A stretch of DNA of 64,000 nucleotides. It comes from Clostridium putrefaciens. GTDB lineage: Bacteria > Bacillota > Clostridia > Clostridiales > Clostridiaceae. This document shows, piece after piece, positions 1 to 9,436 of this stretch (positions within the stretch are counted from its first letter, which is position 1; every line of letters begins with the position of its first letter). The translations under genes and the position numbers were made by a program. The notes beneath the pieces are model-generated. The model saw only the letters and a list, made by a program, of their open reading frames with translations. It ran no database searches and was not told the DNA's origin. Where the stretch lies: assembly GCF_900461105.1 (NCBI RefSeq), contig NZ_UFWZ01000001.1:2879001-2943000 (forward strand). The letters run 5' to 3'.

Positions 1-2073
1 TGCAAGAATAGTAGTTGGAACTAAAAAGGCTACTTGCTTTCCATCCATGATTGCTTTAAATGCTGCTCTCACAGCGACCTCTGTCTTTCCATAACCCACA
101 TCCCCACATAAAAGCCTATCCATGGGCTTTCCTGATTCCATATCCTTCTTTATTTCTTGCAAAGAAGTGAGCTGATCCGGTGTTTCTTCATATTCAAATT
201 CTTCTTCAAATTGCTTTTGCCAAACCGTATCTTTTGAATATTTATATCCTTTAAGTTTAGATCTTTCAGCATATAGCTTAACCAGGTCTTGTGCTATTTC
301 ATCTATAGAAGCTCTAACCTTATTCTTAGCTTTAGTCCATTCCGTTCCTCCAAGCTTGCTTACCCTTGGAGACTTCCCTTCACTACCTATATACTTTTGT
401 ACCATATCTAGCTGTTCTACAGGAACGTAAAGCTTATCTTCTTTATCGTAACTTATATCTAAATAGTCCTTTATACGTCCTTGAACTTCTATTTGTTTTA
501 TTCCTTTATATACACCTATTCCATGATTTACATGAACAACGTAGTCACCTAAATTTAACTCAGAAAAACTTTTTAATTTTCCAACACCCTTTTTATTAGA
601 GGACTTTTTCTTTGTTTTACGTTTAGCTTCACCAAAAACCTCTCTATCTGAAATCAAACATACCTTAAGCTCTGGATACTCAAATCCTTTAATTTGATTC
701 CCAAAGGTAACTACAACCTCACCATACTCAATCTTCGATACTATATCTTTATACGAACTTTCAATGCCTTTATCTCTTAAAGCTTCTACTAACCTTTCAC
801 CCCTTGGTCTTGTTCCAGAGAGTATTACAATCTTGTATCCCTTACTCTTTTTATCTTTTATATCTTCCATTAATAATTCTAGTTTTCCACCATAACTTGT
901 TAGAGTTATCTCAGAAAAGCTTTCTATGGTCCTTGGTTTTAGGTAGTCACCAGCTTTTACAATGGAATCTAGTGTCAATACTTCTTTTGTTTCTAACTGA
1001 GATATTATATTTTCTTTAGATATCAAAAGGCTACCTTGCCTTGGAAGTATATCTCCTCTTTCTAAGAATGACTTGTAGTTTTCTTCAAACTCATAATATA
1101 TACTCTCTAACTTTCCAATGGATCTTTGAATATCGTCTACTATAATTATTCCATCTTCCATAAAGTCAAAAAAGCTAGATGGCTTATCAAAAAAGTATGG
1201 TATATAACTATCAATAGTTTCAAAGTTCCAATTTTCTTTTAAAGATTCTAAATTAGAATTAACCATCGCTTTTAATTTAGCCACCATCTCCTTATGTTCT
1301 TTTCCTTTATGAGTACTTATAAAACTTTCAAGATCCTCTTTTATTAAATTATATCCTTTTTGGATTTCATCACTATTTAATATCATTTCTTTAGCTGGAA
1401 ATATCTCTATTTCATCAACCTTTTCAATACTTCTTTGTGATTCTACATTAAAGCTTCTTATTGAATCAATTTCATCTCCGAAAAGCTCTATCCTAAAAGG
1501 AGTGGCGCTTATAGGTGGATAAATATCTAATATTCCTCCTCTTAAAGAAAATTGTCCTTTCCCATCTATAAGTTGCATTCTTTCATATCCTGATTGAATT
1601 AATTTCTCTGTTAGCTCCTTTGTGTTTAAAACATCTCCCACCTTGTATTTTAGATTATATTTTTTATATAATTCTATAGGCGTATATTTAGATGATAAAG
1701 CTTCTATGGATGTAACAATTACTTTCTTATTGTCACTTATCATCTCTTTTATAACCTTTAATCTTTCCCACCTAAGATCTCCTGATACTGCATCTATATT
1801 GTAGAAGACAACTTCCTTTGTAGGAAAGTAATATATTTCTGGAATATACAATGATAAATCCTCATATATATTTTTAGCTTCTAAATCGCTATGACTTATT
1901 ATAAAAAAGTTCTTTTTCTTTTCCTCTTCGTATATAGCATCGATTATATATGCTTTTGAAGACTCAGACATCCCGTATAAAGATATAGGATATCTTTTTC
2001 CCTCCATGCTTTTCTTTATGTTTAAAAATTCCTTACTTTGCCTTAAAGGCTCTAATAAACCATTAAATCTCAT
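1..2073 (-). CDS. mfd: Transcription-repair coupling factor Mfd (N-terminal 691 residues; cut by window edge)
   Basis: Mfd is an ATP-driven DNA translocase that displaces RNA polymerase stalled at DNA lesions and recruits UvrA. The reading frame is open from the ATG at 2073 to position 1. Its N-terminal part (about residues 1-350) resembles the UvrB-like domains of Mfd. Near residues 655-663 the Walker A motif GDVGYGKTEVA marks the start of the translocase module, followed by FLVPTTILA. Family members are about 1,170 residues long, so roughly 480 residues lie beyond the left edge. The gene follows pth by 31 bases and probably shares its transcript, as in Bacillus. Identification is firm; the missing C-terminus cannot be judged. 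Confidence 0.95.
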   Translation of the reverse strand, partial: MRFNGLLEPLRQSKEFLNIKKSMEGKRYPISLYGMSESSKAYIIDAIYEEEKKKNFFIISHSDLEAKNIYEDLSLYIPEIYYFPTKEVVFYNIDAVSGDLRWERLKVIKEMISDNKKVIVTSIEALSSKYTPIELYKKYNLKYKVGDVLNTKELTEKLIQSGYERMQLIDGKGQFSLRGGILDIYPPISATPFRIELFGDEIDSIRSFNVESQRSIEKVDEIEIFPAKEMILNSDEIQKGYNLIKEDLESFISTHKGKEHKEMVAKLKAMVNSNLESLKENWNFETIDSYIPYFFDKPSSFFDFMEDGIIIVDDIQRSIGKLESIYYEFEENYKSFLERGDILPRQGSLLISKENIISQLETKEVLTLDSIVKAGDYLKPRTIESFSEITLTSYGGKLELLMEDIKDKKSKGYKIVILSGTRPRGERLVEALRDKGIESSYKDIVSKIEYGEVVVTFGNQIKGFEYPELKVCLISDREVFGEAKRKTKKKSSNKKGVGKLKSFSELNLGDYVVHVNHGIGVYKGIKQIEVQGRIKDYLDISYDKEDKLYVPVEQLDMVQKYIGSEGKSPRVSKLGGTEWTKAKNKVRASIDEIAQDLVKLYAERSKLKGYKYSKDTVWQKQFEEEFEYEETPDQLTSLQEIKKDMESGKPMDRLLCGDVGYGKTEVAVRAAFKAIMDGKQVAFLVPTTILA

Positions 2074-2104
2074 ACTTAATAACACCCCTTAAACCATAAA
2101 ACCT

Positions 2105-2674
2105 CTATTTCTCTGCAATAAACCCATTAAATCTATTCATAGCTTCATATAGGTTTTCTTTTACTATTAATTCTACAGCTTCTATTGAAGCTTTTATTGT
2201 ACTATCTATTAATATCTTATCATCTTTATAAAACTTTCCTAATACATGAGAAATAAGGTCTCCCTTAGGACACCCAACACCAATTTTTATTCTAGGAAAT
2301 TCATCTGTACCTAAGCTAGATATAATACTCTTTATTCCATTGTGTCCACCTGCGCTTCCCTTAGTTCTTATTCTCATTCTTCCTATATCTATGCTTATAT
2401 CGTCATAAACAACTACTATATCTTTACTATCTATCTTATAAAAGTTCACTATTTCTCTAATACTTTCTCCACTGAGATTCATATATGTGCTAGGTTTTAG
2501 CAATATACACTTCTTCCCTTCTATAAAGCCTTCTCCATACACTCCTTTAAATTTTATCCTGTTTAATGAAATATTATACTTTACAGATAAATTATCTATA
2601 AAATTAAATCCAACATTGTGTCTTGTATCTTCATATTCCTTGCCTGGATTACCTAGGCCTACTATCAAATGCAT
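2105..2674 (-). CDS. pth: Peptidyl-tRNA hydrolase
   Basis: Pth cleaves peptidyl-tRNAs released during abortive translation and recycles the tRNA in the cytoplasm. The 189-residue protein begins [11 protein letters not shown] and carries TRHNVGF with the catalytic His, the KPSTYMN segment, VVYDD and GSAGGHNG, all family hallmarks. An upstream in-frame ATG at 2689 exists, but the ribosome binding site GGAGGA lies inside that extension, about eight bases before the ATG at 2674, so I take the shorter start. It lies between the htrA-like gene and mfd; the pth-mfd order is conserved in Firmicutes. Confidence 0.96.
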   Translation of the reverse strand: MHLIVGLGNPGKEYEDTRHNVGFNFIDNLSVKYNISLNRIKFKGVYGEGFIEGKKCILLKPSTYMNLSGESIREIVNFYKIDSKDIVVVYDDISIDIGRMRIRTKGSAGGHNGIKSIISSLGTDEFPRIKIGVGCPKGDLISHVLGKFYKDDKILIDSTIKASIEAVELIVKENLYEAMNRFNGFIAEK

Positions 2675-2781
2675 TAATATTTCCTCCATTTGTTATTATA
2701 TAATCACCTATACATTTTTAAACTTTAATTCTGCTTTAATATATTATACAACAAAAGTTATTATATAATATATTAAAACAG

Positions 2782-2817
2782 AAATAATAAAGAGACTTTA
2801 AAGTCCCTTTATTATTT
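2782..2817. terminator. Rho-independent terminator between htrA-like gene and pth
   Basis: The sequence AAATAATAAAG-GGACTTTAAAGTCC-CTTTATTATTT forms a long, nearly perfect stem flanked by A and T runs, so it could act in either direction. It lies just past the stop codon of the minus-strand htrA-like gene and most likely ends its transcript. Confidence 0.75.
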
Positions 2818-2836
2818 AAAACGGTTATAAAATGAT

Positions 2837-4087
2837 TTATTGTTTTTCTGTAAGTGTTAAGCTAATTTCTAGTACACTTCCTTCTCTCCAAATCTTACAA
2901 CTTATAATATCTCCTATTTTATGTCCATCTACTATGATTTGTATATCTTCCATCTTCTTAACTTCTTTACCATCTAACCCTACAATTATATCTGTAGGTC
3001 CAACACCTGCATTAAAAAGAGTTTGGCCTTGCGTAACTTCTCTTACATAAACTCCTTCTATACCTTGAGTATTAGATGAATTGTTTCTAACTATAGTTTG
3101 GCCTATAAATCCCAAGTATGGTTTTTTAACTCTACCATAACTAGTCAAAGACTCTACTATATTTTTAACCTCGTTTGAGGGTATGGAAATACCTATACCC
3201 TCTGAAGTATACTTTTTAGTAAGTTTCAAGCTGTTTATTCCTACAATTTCACCTATAGAGTTACATAATGCTCCTCCAGTATTGTAATTATTTATATTTG
3301 CATCTGTTTTCACTATTTTATAAAGTCTTTTTTCTCCTGTATTGGGGTCTAAAAAGTCAATTTTTTTATTAATCACACTTACAATACCCATGGTTACAGT
3401 ATCTGCCATATCCTCACCTAAAGGGTTGCCTACAGCAATAGCTAGGTCTCCAACTCTTATCCTTTCAGAATCACCAAATCTAGCATAAGGAAGATTATCT
3501 AAGTCTACTTTTATAACAGCTAAATCCGAAGCCTTATCTTTTCCTATAATCTTAGCTTTAATTGGTTTGGATCCATAACTTGATAACTTAACATATACAG
3601 GTTCTGCATCCTCTAACAAAAAAGAGTTAGTAACAATATATCCACTTTTATCTATTATTATACCTGAGCCCATATTTGAGGTTACGTCATTTTGCAGAAA
3701 GCTTTCAGGATTACTACTAACCCCTACTATAATACCGCTTAATCCTTCTACAACCTTATTTATATCATTCTTAGGTACAAATTCTTTTACTTTATCATCC
3801 TTTACCTCTTGCTTATTAGAGTAAATAACCGAACTATTATTCCTATTATTAACCACATTTTTATATTTATTTTCAATCATATAGGAGGCAGTTATAGCTC
3901 CAGAAATGGCCGCAACAACTATCACTAAAACACCTTTACAAAGACCTTCTAATCTTTTTCTTCTTTTGTTTTGTCTTATATTTATCTCACCGTGTTGATT
4001 ACAGTTCTCCTCTAATAGGTGTTGATCTTTTTGCTTTAGACCTTGGTTTAAACCCGCGCCTTTGTTTAGCTTTTTTCTCCTGTCCAT
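2837..4087 (-). CDS. HtrA/DegP-like membrane-anchored PDZ protein, catalytic residues missing
   Basis: The 416-residue protein has a basic cytoplasmic N-terminus, one membrane segment at about residues 52-70, a trypsin-like fold at about 110-310 and a C-terminal PDZ domain. HtrA proteins are extracytoplasmic quality-control serine proteases. The fold is clear (GSGIIIDKSGYIVTN, SDLAVIKVD, GDLAIAVGNPLG), but the usual NNHVV around the catalytic His reads NSFLL (Phe156) and the usual GNSGGPL reads YNTGGAL (Thr270). Asp188 of the triad is kept. It is therefore probably inactive or strongly altered, perhaps a peptide-binding or sensor partner. It lies downstream of a two-component pair after a 103-base gap; a related WalRK-HtrA neighbourhood is known in Bacillus. 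The ATG has a strong GGAGGTG site. Confidence 0.85.
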   Translation of the reverse strand: MDRRKKLNKGAGLNQGLKQKDQHLLEENCNQHGEINIRQNKRRKRLEGLCKGVLVIVVAAISGAITASYMIENKYKNVVNNRNNSSVIYSNKQEVKDDKVKEFVPKNDINKVVEGLSGIIVGVSSNPESFLQNDVTSNMGSGIIIDKSGYIVTNSFLLEDAEPVYVKLSSYGSKPIKAKIIGKDKASDLAVIKVDLDNLPYARFGDSERIRVGDLAIAVGNPLGEDMADTVTMGIVSVINKKIDFLDPNTGEKRLYKIVKTDANINNYNTGGALCNSIGEIVGINSLKLTKKYTSEGIGISIPSNEVKNIVESLTSYGRVKKPYLGFIGQTIVRNNSSNTQGIEGVYVREVTQGQTLFNAGVGPTDIIVGLDGKEVKKMEDIQIIVDGHKIGDIISCKIWREGSVLEISLTLTEKQ

Positions 4088-4190
4088 AAAGCACCTCCTA
4101 TACCCTTAAGTAATTATACTTAAATCTTTTAAATTAAGTATGAACAAAATATTATGTTTCGATTATATCTTTATATTTATTTGAATTCAA

Positions 4191-5612
4191 CTATACTCTA
4201 GTTAGTGTAAAAATAAATGTTACTCCTTGATCCTTTACCTTATTTTCTACCCATATGTCTTCTCCTAGTTGTGATAATATATTTCTAGCTATAGGCAATC
4301 CCAATCCTGTACTAATTTTAGATGTCCTTGCTTTATCAGATTTATAAAACCTATCCCATATCCTTCTTAATTCATTCTCCTCAATATTAGGTCCATCATT
4401 GAATACAGATACTAGAAGCTTATCCCCTTTTATCTTAGTTGATAATTTTATATTACCTCCATCAGGTACATACTTTATAGAATTATCTATAAGATTAGTT
4501 AATACTTGAATAATTCTATCTCTATCACCCTCAACATACAAATGTTCATCTTGCAATAGCACATCAACTTTTAATTTCTTATCATTAATTTTTGGTTCAA
4601 ATTTTATAATGCATAATTTTATAATTTCATTTATATCAATTTCTGTTACTCTTAAAGAAAACTTTCCTGATTCCATAGCTGCTAAATCCAAAAGGTCATT
4701 TACAAGTCTAGTCAGTCTTTGAACCTCATCATATGCTATTTGTAGATAATGATTTTCTTTATCTTTAGGTATTACACCATCTAATATCCCTCCAATAAAA
4801 CCCTTTATGGATGTTATTGGTGATCTAAGTTCATGTGAAACATTAGACATGAAGTCTCTCCTATTTTTCTCTACCTTTTCTAATGAATCTGCCATAGTAT
4901 TAAAGGACTCTGCAAGCTCTCCAATTTCGTCATTAGAATCTATTATAACCCGCTTTTCTACCTCACCTTTAGATATCTTTCTTGCCACAGCATTTATTTT
5001 AGATAAAGGGTTTATTATTATCTTTTGAGAAAAGTAATATATTATTATACTAGTTATAATTACAGAAAATATAGCACCTAACCATATTATTGAATATACC
5101 TTTTTTATAGGAGCCTTTATTTGCTCTATTGGTGTATACATTAATATTACCCCTCTAAAACTTTCCCCAGAAAATATGGGTTTCATATAAATGTAAGAAG
5201 GTTTATCCACTATGTTTTCATAGGTACCTCTTTTTTCTATAGTCTTTCCAAATCTTAACTCATCCATTTCTTTTAAGTCTAAGCTGTTTGCCACTATATC
5301 TTTGTATTTAACATTAGAAACCGCGTAAACATAACCCAAACTATCGGCTATCAATATATCTGAGTTTAATAAGTCCCCTATAAAGCTCATCTCATTTTCT
5401 AGTTTAGTTACTGATAGAGTATTTTTATCACCTAAACTATTTACTGCAGATGTTGCAATTCTGTCTCCTTGCATATCTAATTGATTTTTTCTTTGCTCAA
5501 AATAATAGTTTTCAAACCAAAATGAAAGGATTGTAGCAACTAGAATAAACATAATTGCTACAATAAATGTAAATGCCGCTATCATTTTGGACACAAGGCT
5601 ATTTTTAATCAT
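4191..5612 (-). CDS. Membrane sensor histidine kinase
   Basis: This 473-residue kinase probably senses an envelope signal and phosphorylates the response regulator encoded just upstream. It has two membrane segments (about residues 10-32 and 173-193) enclosing an extracellular sensor region, a HAMP domain (about 194-246), a HisKA domain with phosphoacceptor His260 in NVSHELRSPITS, and an ATPase domain with NLIDNSIKYV and a GLGLPIARNI box. The start ATG directly abuts the TAA of the regulator, whose last codons supply the GAGGTG binding site, so the two are translationally coupled. The domain set resembles ResE/WalK/PhoR-type kinases; the stimulus cannot be read from sequence. Confidence 0.93.
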   Translation of the reverse strand: MIKNSLVSKMIAAFTFIVAIMFILVATILSFWFENYYFEQRKNQLDMQGDRIATSAVNSLGDKNTLSVTKLENEMSFIGDLLNSDILIADSLGYVYAVSNVKYKDIVANSLDLKEMDELRFGKTIEKRGTYENIVDKPSYIYMKPIFSGESFRGVILMYTPIEQIKAPIKKVYSIIWLGAIFSVIITSIIIYYFSQKIIINPLSKINAVARKISKGEVEKRVIIDSNDEIGELAESFNTMADSLEKVEKNRRDFMSNVSHELRSPITSIKGFIGGILDGVIPKDKENHYLQIAYDEVQRLTRLVNDLLDLAAMESGKFSLRVTEIDINEIIKLCIIKFEPKINDKKLKVDVLLQDEHLYVEGDRDRIIQVLTNLIDNSIKYVPDGGNIKLSTKIKGDKLLVSVFNDGPNIEENELRRIWDRFYKSDKARTSKISTGLGLPIARNILSQLGEDIWVENKVKDQGVTFIFTLTRV

Positions 5613-6299
5613 TTATTTCACCTCAAATTTATATCCAACACCCCAAACAGTTTCTAGTTGCCAATTAGGTCCACCATGAAGTTTTTCCCTTAATCTTTTT
5701 ATATGAACATCTACTGTTCTTGAATCTCCAGGATAATCATATCCCCAAACCTCACAAAGAAGTTGTTCCCTTGTAAATACTCTATTTTTATTATTTGCAA
5801 GATAATGCAATAATTCAAATTCTTTAGGTGGCATTTTTATATCTTCATCCTTATATACTACAGTATAAGAATTAATATCTATTGCGAGTTCAGGAAATGT
5901 TAATGTTTCTCTACTTCCATTATCGGAATTATATCTCCTCATTACTGCTTTAACTCTTGCTATAAGCTCTTTAGGTTCAAATGGTTTCACAATATAATCA
6001 TCTGCTCCAAGTTCAAGTCCCAATACCTTATCAAAGGTATCCCCCTTAGCTGTAAGCATTATTACAGGGGTTTCATTTTCTTTCCTTATCCACTTTAAAA
6101 CGTCTATTCCGTCCATATGCGGAATCATTATATCTAAAAGCACAATATCAGGTTTATAATTTAAAAATGCCTCCTGTGCATTCTTACCATCATGCGACAA
6201 TCTTGTATCATACCCTGAGTTTTGTAAATACATCTTTATAACTTCACATATGTTTTCATCATCATCTACTATAAGGACCTTTCCTATAGTTCCTTCCAT
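5613..6299 (-). CDS. OmpR/PhoB-family response regulator
   Basis: The 228-residue transcription factor pairs with the downstream kinase. The receiver domain (about residues 6-120) carries acidic residues 12-14, the phosphorylated Asp56 in VLLDIMIP, Thr83 in MLTAKGD and Lys105 in IVKPF. The C-terminal winged helix (about 132-227) contains NKNRVFTREQLL and SRTVDVHIKRLREKL, typical of the OmpR class. The ATG at 6299 is preceded by GAGGGGG. The gene is the first of a kinase-regulator pair and may also drive the htrA-like gene downstream. It resembles ResD/WalR/PhoP regulators, but I do not assign a specific orthologue. Confidence 0.94.
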   Translation of the reverse strand: MEGTIGKVLIVDDDENICEVIKMYLQNSGYDTRLSHDGKNAQEAFLNYKPDIVLLDIMIPHMDGIDVLKWIRKENETPVIMLTAKGDTFDKVLGLELGADDYIVKPFEPKELIARVKAVMRRYNSDNGSRETLTFPELAIDINSYTVVYKDEDIKMPPKEFELLHYLANNKNRVFTREQLLCEVWGYDYPGDSRTVDVHIKRLREKLHGGPNWQLETVWGVGYKFEVK

Positions 6300-6426
6300 A
6301 TTTCAAACCCCCTCAATATAATTTAACACACTTATTACTATTTACTATATATTAATCTATCACAAAATACTATTTAAATACTACTTTACACAAAAAAGTT
6401 ACAAATAATTTACTAGTAAATAAAAT

Positions 6427-6465
6427 TAGAGCATAATAACCTTTTTAAAAAGTTATTATGCTCTA
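6427..6465. terminator. Terminator after prs
   Basis: A perfect 14-bp stem TAGAGCATAATAAC with an 11-base loop is followed on the minus strand by a T-rich tract. It sits immediately downstream of the prs stop codon and separates the purR-spoVG-glmU-prs block from the two-component genes. Confidence 0.8.
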
Positions 6466-6477
6466 GTTTATATATTA

Positions 6478-7440
6478 TTAATCTTCCTCAAATAATATAC
6501 TAAGAGGAACATCATCATAAATTCTTCTTATAGCTTCTGCAAAAATTGGCGCTACAGAAAGAGATGTAATCTTTTCAGAACTTTCATTTGCTGGAACATC
6601 AATAGTATTAAGCATAACTAGCTCTTTTATTGCTGAATTATTTATTCGTTCAAATGCTGGACCTGAAAGAACTCCATGAGTACAGCAAGCATATACTTCT
6701 TTTGCTCCTAAATCTTTTAATGCATTTGCTGCATTTACAATTGTACCTGCTGTATCTATCATATCATCTACTAGAATAGCAGTCTTTCCTCTAACATCAC
6801 CTATTATATTCATAATTTCAGACACATTTGCCTTAGGTCTTCTCTTATCAATTATAGCCATAGGTGCCTGCAGTCTATCTGCAAACTTTCTAGTTCTTGT
6901 AACACTACCTAAGTCTGGAGATACTAACACTACATCTTCATCTTCTCTAAATCCTTTATCTTCAAAATACCTTGAAAGTATAGGTACCCCTAAAAGATGA
7001 TCAAGTGGAATATCGAAATACCCTTGTATTTGTGAAGCATGTAAATCCATAGTAAGTACTCTATCTGCACCTGCAGCTGTTATTAAATCAGCTACTAATT
7101 TTGCTGTTATAGGATCTCTAGATTTTGCTTTTCTATCTTGTCTTGCATACCCGTAATAAGGAATAACAGCTGTTATTCTTCCAGCGGACGCTCTTTTAAA
7201 TGCATCTATCATTATTAGAAGTTCCATTAAGTTGTTGTTTACAGGTGAATTTGTAGATTGAACTACAAAAACATCTACACCTCTTACAGTTTCATTAATA
7301 TCTACAGATATTTCTCCATCACTAAATGTACCTACCTTTGCACTTCCTACTGGTATACCTAATATATCTGAAATATCTTTTGCAAGTTTTGGATTAGCAT
7401 TTCCACTAAATATCTTAATTGTTTTTCCGTGGGTTATCAT
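6478..7440 (-). CDS. prs: Ribose-phosphate pyrophosphokinase (PRPP synthetase)
   Basis: Prs makes phosphoribosyl pyrophosphate from ribose 5-phosphate and ATP for purine, pyrimidine, histidine, tryptophan and NAD synthesis. The 320-residue protein shows [10 protein letters not shown] at the N-terminus, the catalytic loop [11 protein letters not shown] (100-110), the MDLHA segment with His134, and the ribose-phosphate loop [10 protein letters not shown] (224-233). Length and motifs match class I bacterial enzymes. An AAGGAGG site precedes the ATG. It follows glmU by 23 bases, the conserved Firmicute glmU-prs order, linking cell wall precursor synthesis with nucleotide supply; PRPP is also the ligand sensed by PurR encoded upstream. 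Confidence 0.97.
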   Translation of the reverse strand: MITHGKTIKIFSGNANPKLAKDISDILGIPVGSAKVGTFSDGEISVDINETVRGVDVFVVQSTNSPVNNNLMELLIMIDAFKRASAGRITAVIPYYGYARQDRKAKSRDPITAKLVADLITAAGADRVLTMDLHASQIQGYFDIPLDHLLGVPILSRYFEDKGFREDEDVVLVSPDLGSVTRTRKFADRLQAPMAIIDKRRPKANVSEIMNIIGDVRGKTAILVDDMIDTAGTIVNAANALKDLGAKEVYACCTHGVLSGPAFERINNSAIKELVMLNTIDVPANESSEKITSLSVAPIFAEAIRRIYDDVPLSILFEED

Positions 7441-7463
7441 TTTGAATCCTCCTTAGGTTTTAT

Positions 7464-8831
7464 TTATTTTTTCATACCCTTTTTATTTACCCAGCCCTCA
7501 ATGTTCTTTTGTCTAGCTCTTGCTATAGCAAGGCTACCCTTTGTAACATGATCTGTTATAGTTGATCCTGCAGCTATATATGTATTGTCATCTATCTCTA
7601 CTGGTGATACTAGGTTACTATTACATCCAACAAAGGCATTATTACCTATCCTTGTCTTATACTTTCCTTTTCCATCATAATTCACGACTACTGTTCCACA
7701 TCCAAAATTGCAGTTTTCCCCAACCTCTGCGTCACCTATATAAGTTAAATGTGATACTTTAGTATTGTCACCTATGATAGATTTCTTAATCTCAACAAAA
7801 TCTCCAATTCTTGCATGTTTTCCTATTGTAGTTTCAGGTCTTATATACGCAAAAGGTCCTACTGTAGTATTTTCACCAACAGTACTTTCTAGTATTACTG
7901 AATTATCTACAGATACTCCACTTTCTATAGTACTATCTTTAATTCTACAATTTGAATGAATTATACAGTTTTCTTTTATAACTGTTGTACCTTCTATTGT
8001 GTTATTTGGATATATTATAGTATCTCTTCCTATTTGTACATCTGAACCTATATAAGTATTTTCTGGATTTATGAATGTAACCCCATTGTCTAAATGTATT
8101 TTATTTATTCTATTTCTTAATATCTTTTCAACTTCAGCAAGATCAACTCTTGAGTTAACTCCCATTGTTTCTTCATAATCTACAACCATAGCACCTACTG
8201 TTTTACCATTATCTTTAAGTATTTCTACAATATCTGTAAGGTAGTATTCTCCTTGAGCATTGTTATTTGTAAGTTTATCTAGACCTTTTACAAGGCTTTC
8301 TATATCAAAACAATAAATCCCTGCATTTATTTCCTTAGTATTAAGCTGTTCTTTATTACAATCCTTATGTTCTACAATTCTGTCCACAAGCCCATCTTTT
8401 CTAATTATTCTTCCGTAACCAGTTGGATCTTCTAAAATAGAAGTTGCTACAGTGCACTGATAACCATTGTCTTGATGTGTATTTATAAGCCTTCTAACTG
8501 TATCTTCTCTCATAAGTGGAACATCCCCATTAAATATAGCAACTATCCCTTTTTTATGCTTTAAGAATTCCTTAGCGCACATTATGGCATGGCCTGTTCC
8601 TAATTGTTTATCTTGAAAAGAATAAGTAACATCCGTAAATTTTGTACTCTCTTTTACATCATCAGATCCATTTCCTATAACAATATTTATATCACTCAAA
8701 TCAGATGCTCTCATAGTATCGATTACATGATTTACCATTTCCTTGCCACATACTTTATGTAAAACCTTAGGTAAAGTAGATTTCATTCTCTTACCTTTAC
8801 CAGCCGCTAATATTATAGCACATTTATACAT
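7464..8831 (-). CDS. glmU: Bifunctional GlmU (UDP-GlcNAc pyrophosphorylase / glucosamine-1-P acetyltransferase)
   Basis: GlmU makes UDP-N-acetylglucosamine, the entry point to peptidoglycan and teichoic acids. The 455-residue protein has the N-terminal uridylyltransferase domain with [19 protein letters not shown] (residues 8-26), and GTGHAI and GEYYLTD motifs. The C-terminal half (about 250-455) is a left-handed beta-helix of hexapeptide repeats containing [14 protein letters not shown] and [10 protein letters not shown], the acetyltransferase active region. Length is typical for the family. The start follows AGAGGTGAT. It is 23 bases upstream of prs and probably cotranscribed. Confidence 0.97.
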   Translation of the reverse strand: MYKCAIILAAGKGKRMKSTLPKVLHKVCGKEMVNHVIDTMRASDLSDINIVIGNGSDDVKESTKFTDVTYSFQDKQLGTGHAIMCAKEFLKHKKGIVAIFNGDVPLMREDTVRRLINTHQDNGYQCTVATSILEDPTGYGRIIRKDGLVDRIVEHKDCNKEQLNTKEINAGIYCFDIESLVKGLDKLTNNNAQGEYYLTDIVEILKDNGKTVGAMVVDYEETMGVNSRVDLAEVEKILRNRINKIHLDNGVTFINPENTYIGSDVQIGRDTIIYPNNTIEGTTVIKENCIIHSNCRIKDSTIESGVSVDNSVILESTVGENTTVGPFAYIRPETTIGKHARIGDFVEIKKSIIGDNTKVSHLTYIGDAEVGENCNFGCGTVVVNYDGKGKYKTRIGNNAFVGCNSNLVSPVEIDDNTYIAAGSTITDHVTKGSLAIARARQKNIEGWVNKKGMKK

Positions 8832-8986
8832 TTTATCACCTCTTTATGTTATATAAGAGCAATTTAGCATATTCTATTTCAGTAAAAAGCATCTTAATAA
8901 AATTTTCATCCTTTTCATTATATTTTATAAAAACATTATTTTCAACACTGAAATGATTTATTGTATTTATAAGAAAATTCAAAAAA

Positions 8987-9012
8987 ATAAAAAGGAGAAA
9001 TCTCCTTTTTAT
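8987..9012. terminator. Terminator after spoVG
   Basis: ATAAAAAGGAGA pairs with TCTCCTTTTTAT around a two-base loop, and on the minus strand the stem is followed by seven T residues. It lies just after the spoVG stop codon, so spoVG is probably transcribed apart from glmU-prs, at least in part. Confidence 0.8.
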
Positions 9013-9018
9013 TTTTTA

Positions 9019-9333
9019 TTAAACTTCTGTATGAACTTCTGACTCTTTAACCTCATGTTTATACTCTTTTGGTTCTTCATTTTTTACCTTTTCATATTCG
9101 CTTAAAATTGATTGTTGTATCTTTTCTCTAGTTTGTGTATTTATTGGATGAGCTATGTCCTTAAACTCTCCATCAGGAGTCTTCCTGCTTGGCATTGCTA
9201 TGAAAAGTCCATTTTGCCCTTCTATCACTTTTATATCATGAACTACAAATTCATTGTCAAAAGTGATAGAAACAATTGCCTTCATTTTTCCTTCCGCTGC
9301 GATTTTTCTGATTCTAACGTCTGTAATTTCCAT
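9019..9333 (-). CDS. spoVG: Septation/sporulation regulator SpoVG
   Basis: SpoVG is a small, conserved nucleic-acid-binding protein that influences asymmetric septation, sporulation and, in other Firmicutes, virulence and cell wall genes. The 104-residue protein starts [11 protein letters not shown] and keeps [19 protein letters not shown] and [17 protein letters not shown], the family core; the last 15 residues are acidic and variable as usual. It lies between purR and glmU as in Bacillus. A sequence resembling a sigma-H promoter lies upstream. The ATG has a GGAGGTGG site. Confidence 0.97.
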   Translation of the reverse strand: MEITDVRIRKIAAEGKMKAIVSITFDNEFVVHDIKVIEGQNGLFIAMPSRKTPDGEFKDIAHPINTQTREKIQQSILSEYEKVKNEEPKEYKHEVKESEVHTEV

Positions 9334-9368
9334 TAAACCCCACCTCCAAAGATGCTTTATAATCTATA

Positions 9369-9397
9369 TATTTCTCTATATATTTTCTTTTTCCTTC
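9369..9397 (-). promoter_or_regulatory. Candidate sigma-H promoter of spoVG
   Basis: Read on the minus strand, GAAGGAAAA (9397-9389) fits the sigma-H -35 consensus RNAGGAWWW. After 11 bases follows AGAGAAATA (9377-9369), one mismatch from RNNGAATWW. The spacing is that of B. subtilis sigma-H promoters, and spoVG is a classic sigma-H gene there. The match is by eye and the -10 is imperfect. Confidence 0.45.
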
Positions 9398-9436
9398 TTT
9401 TTTGCGAGAAAATTTTATAAATCTTTTGAAAATTTG

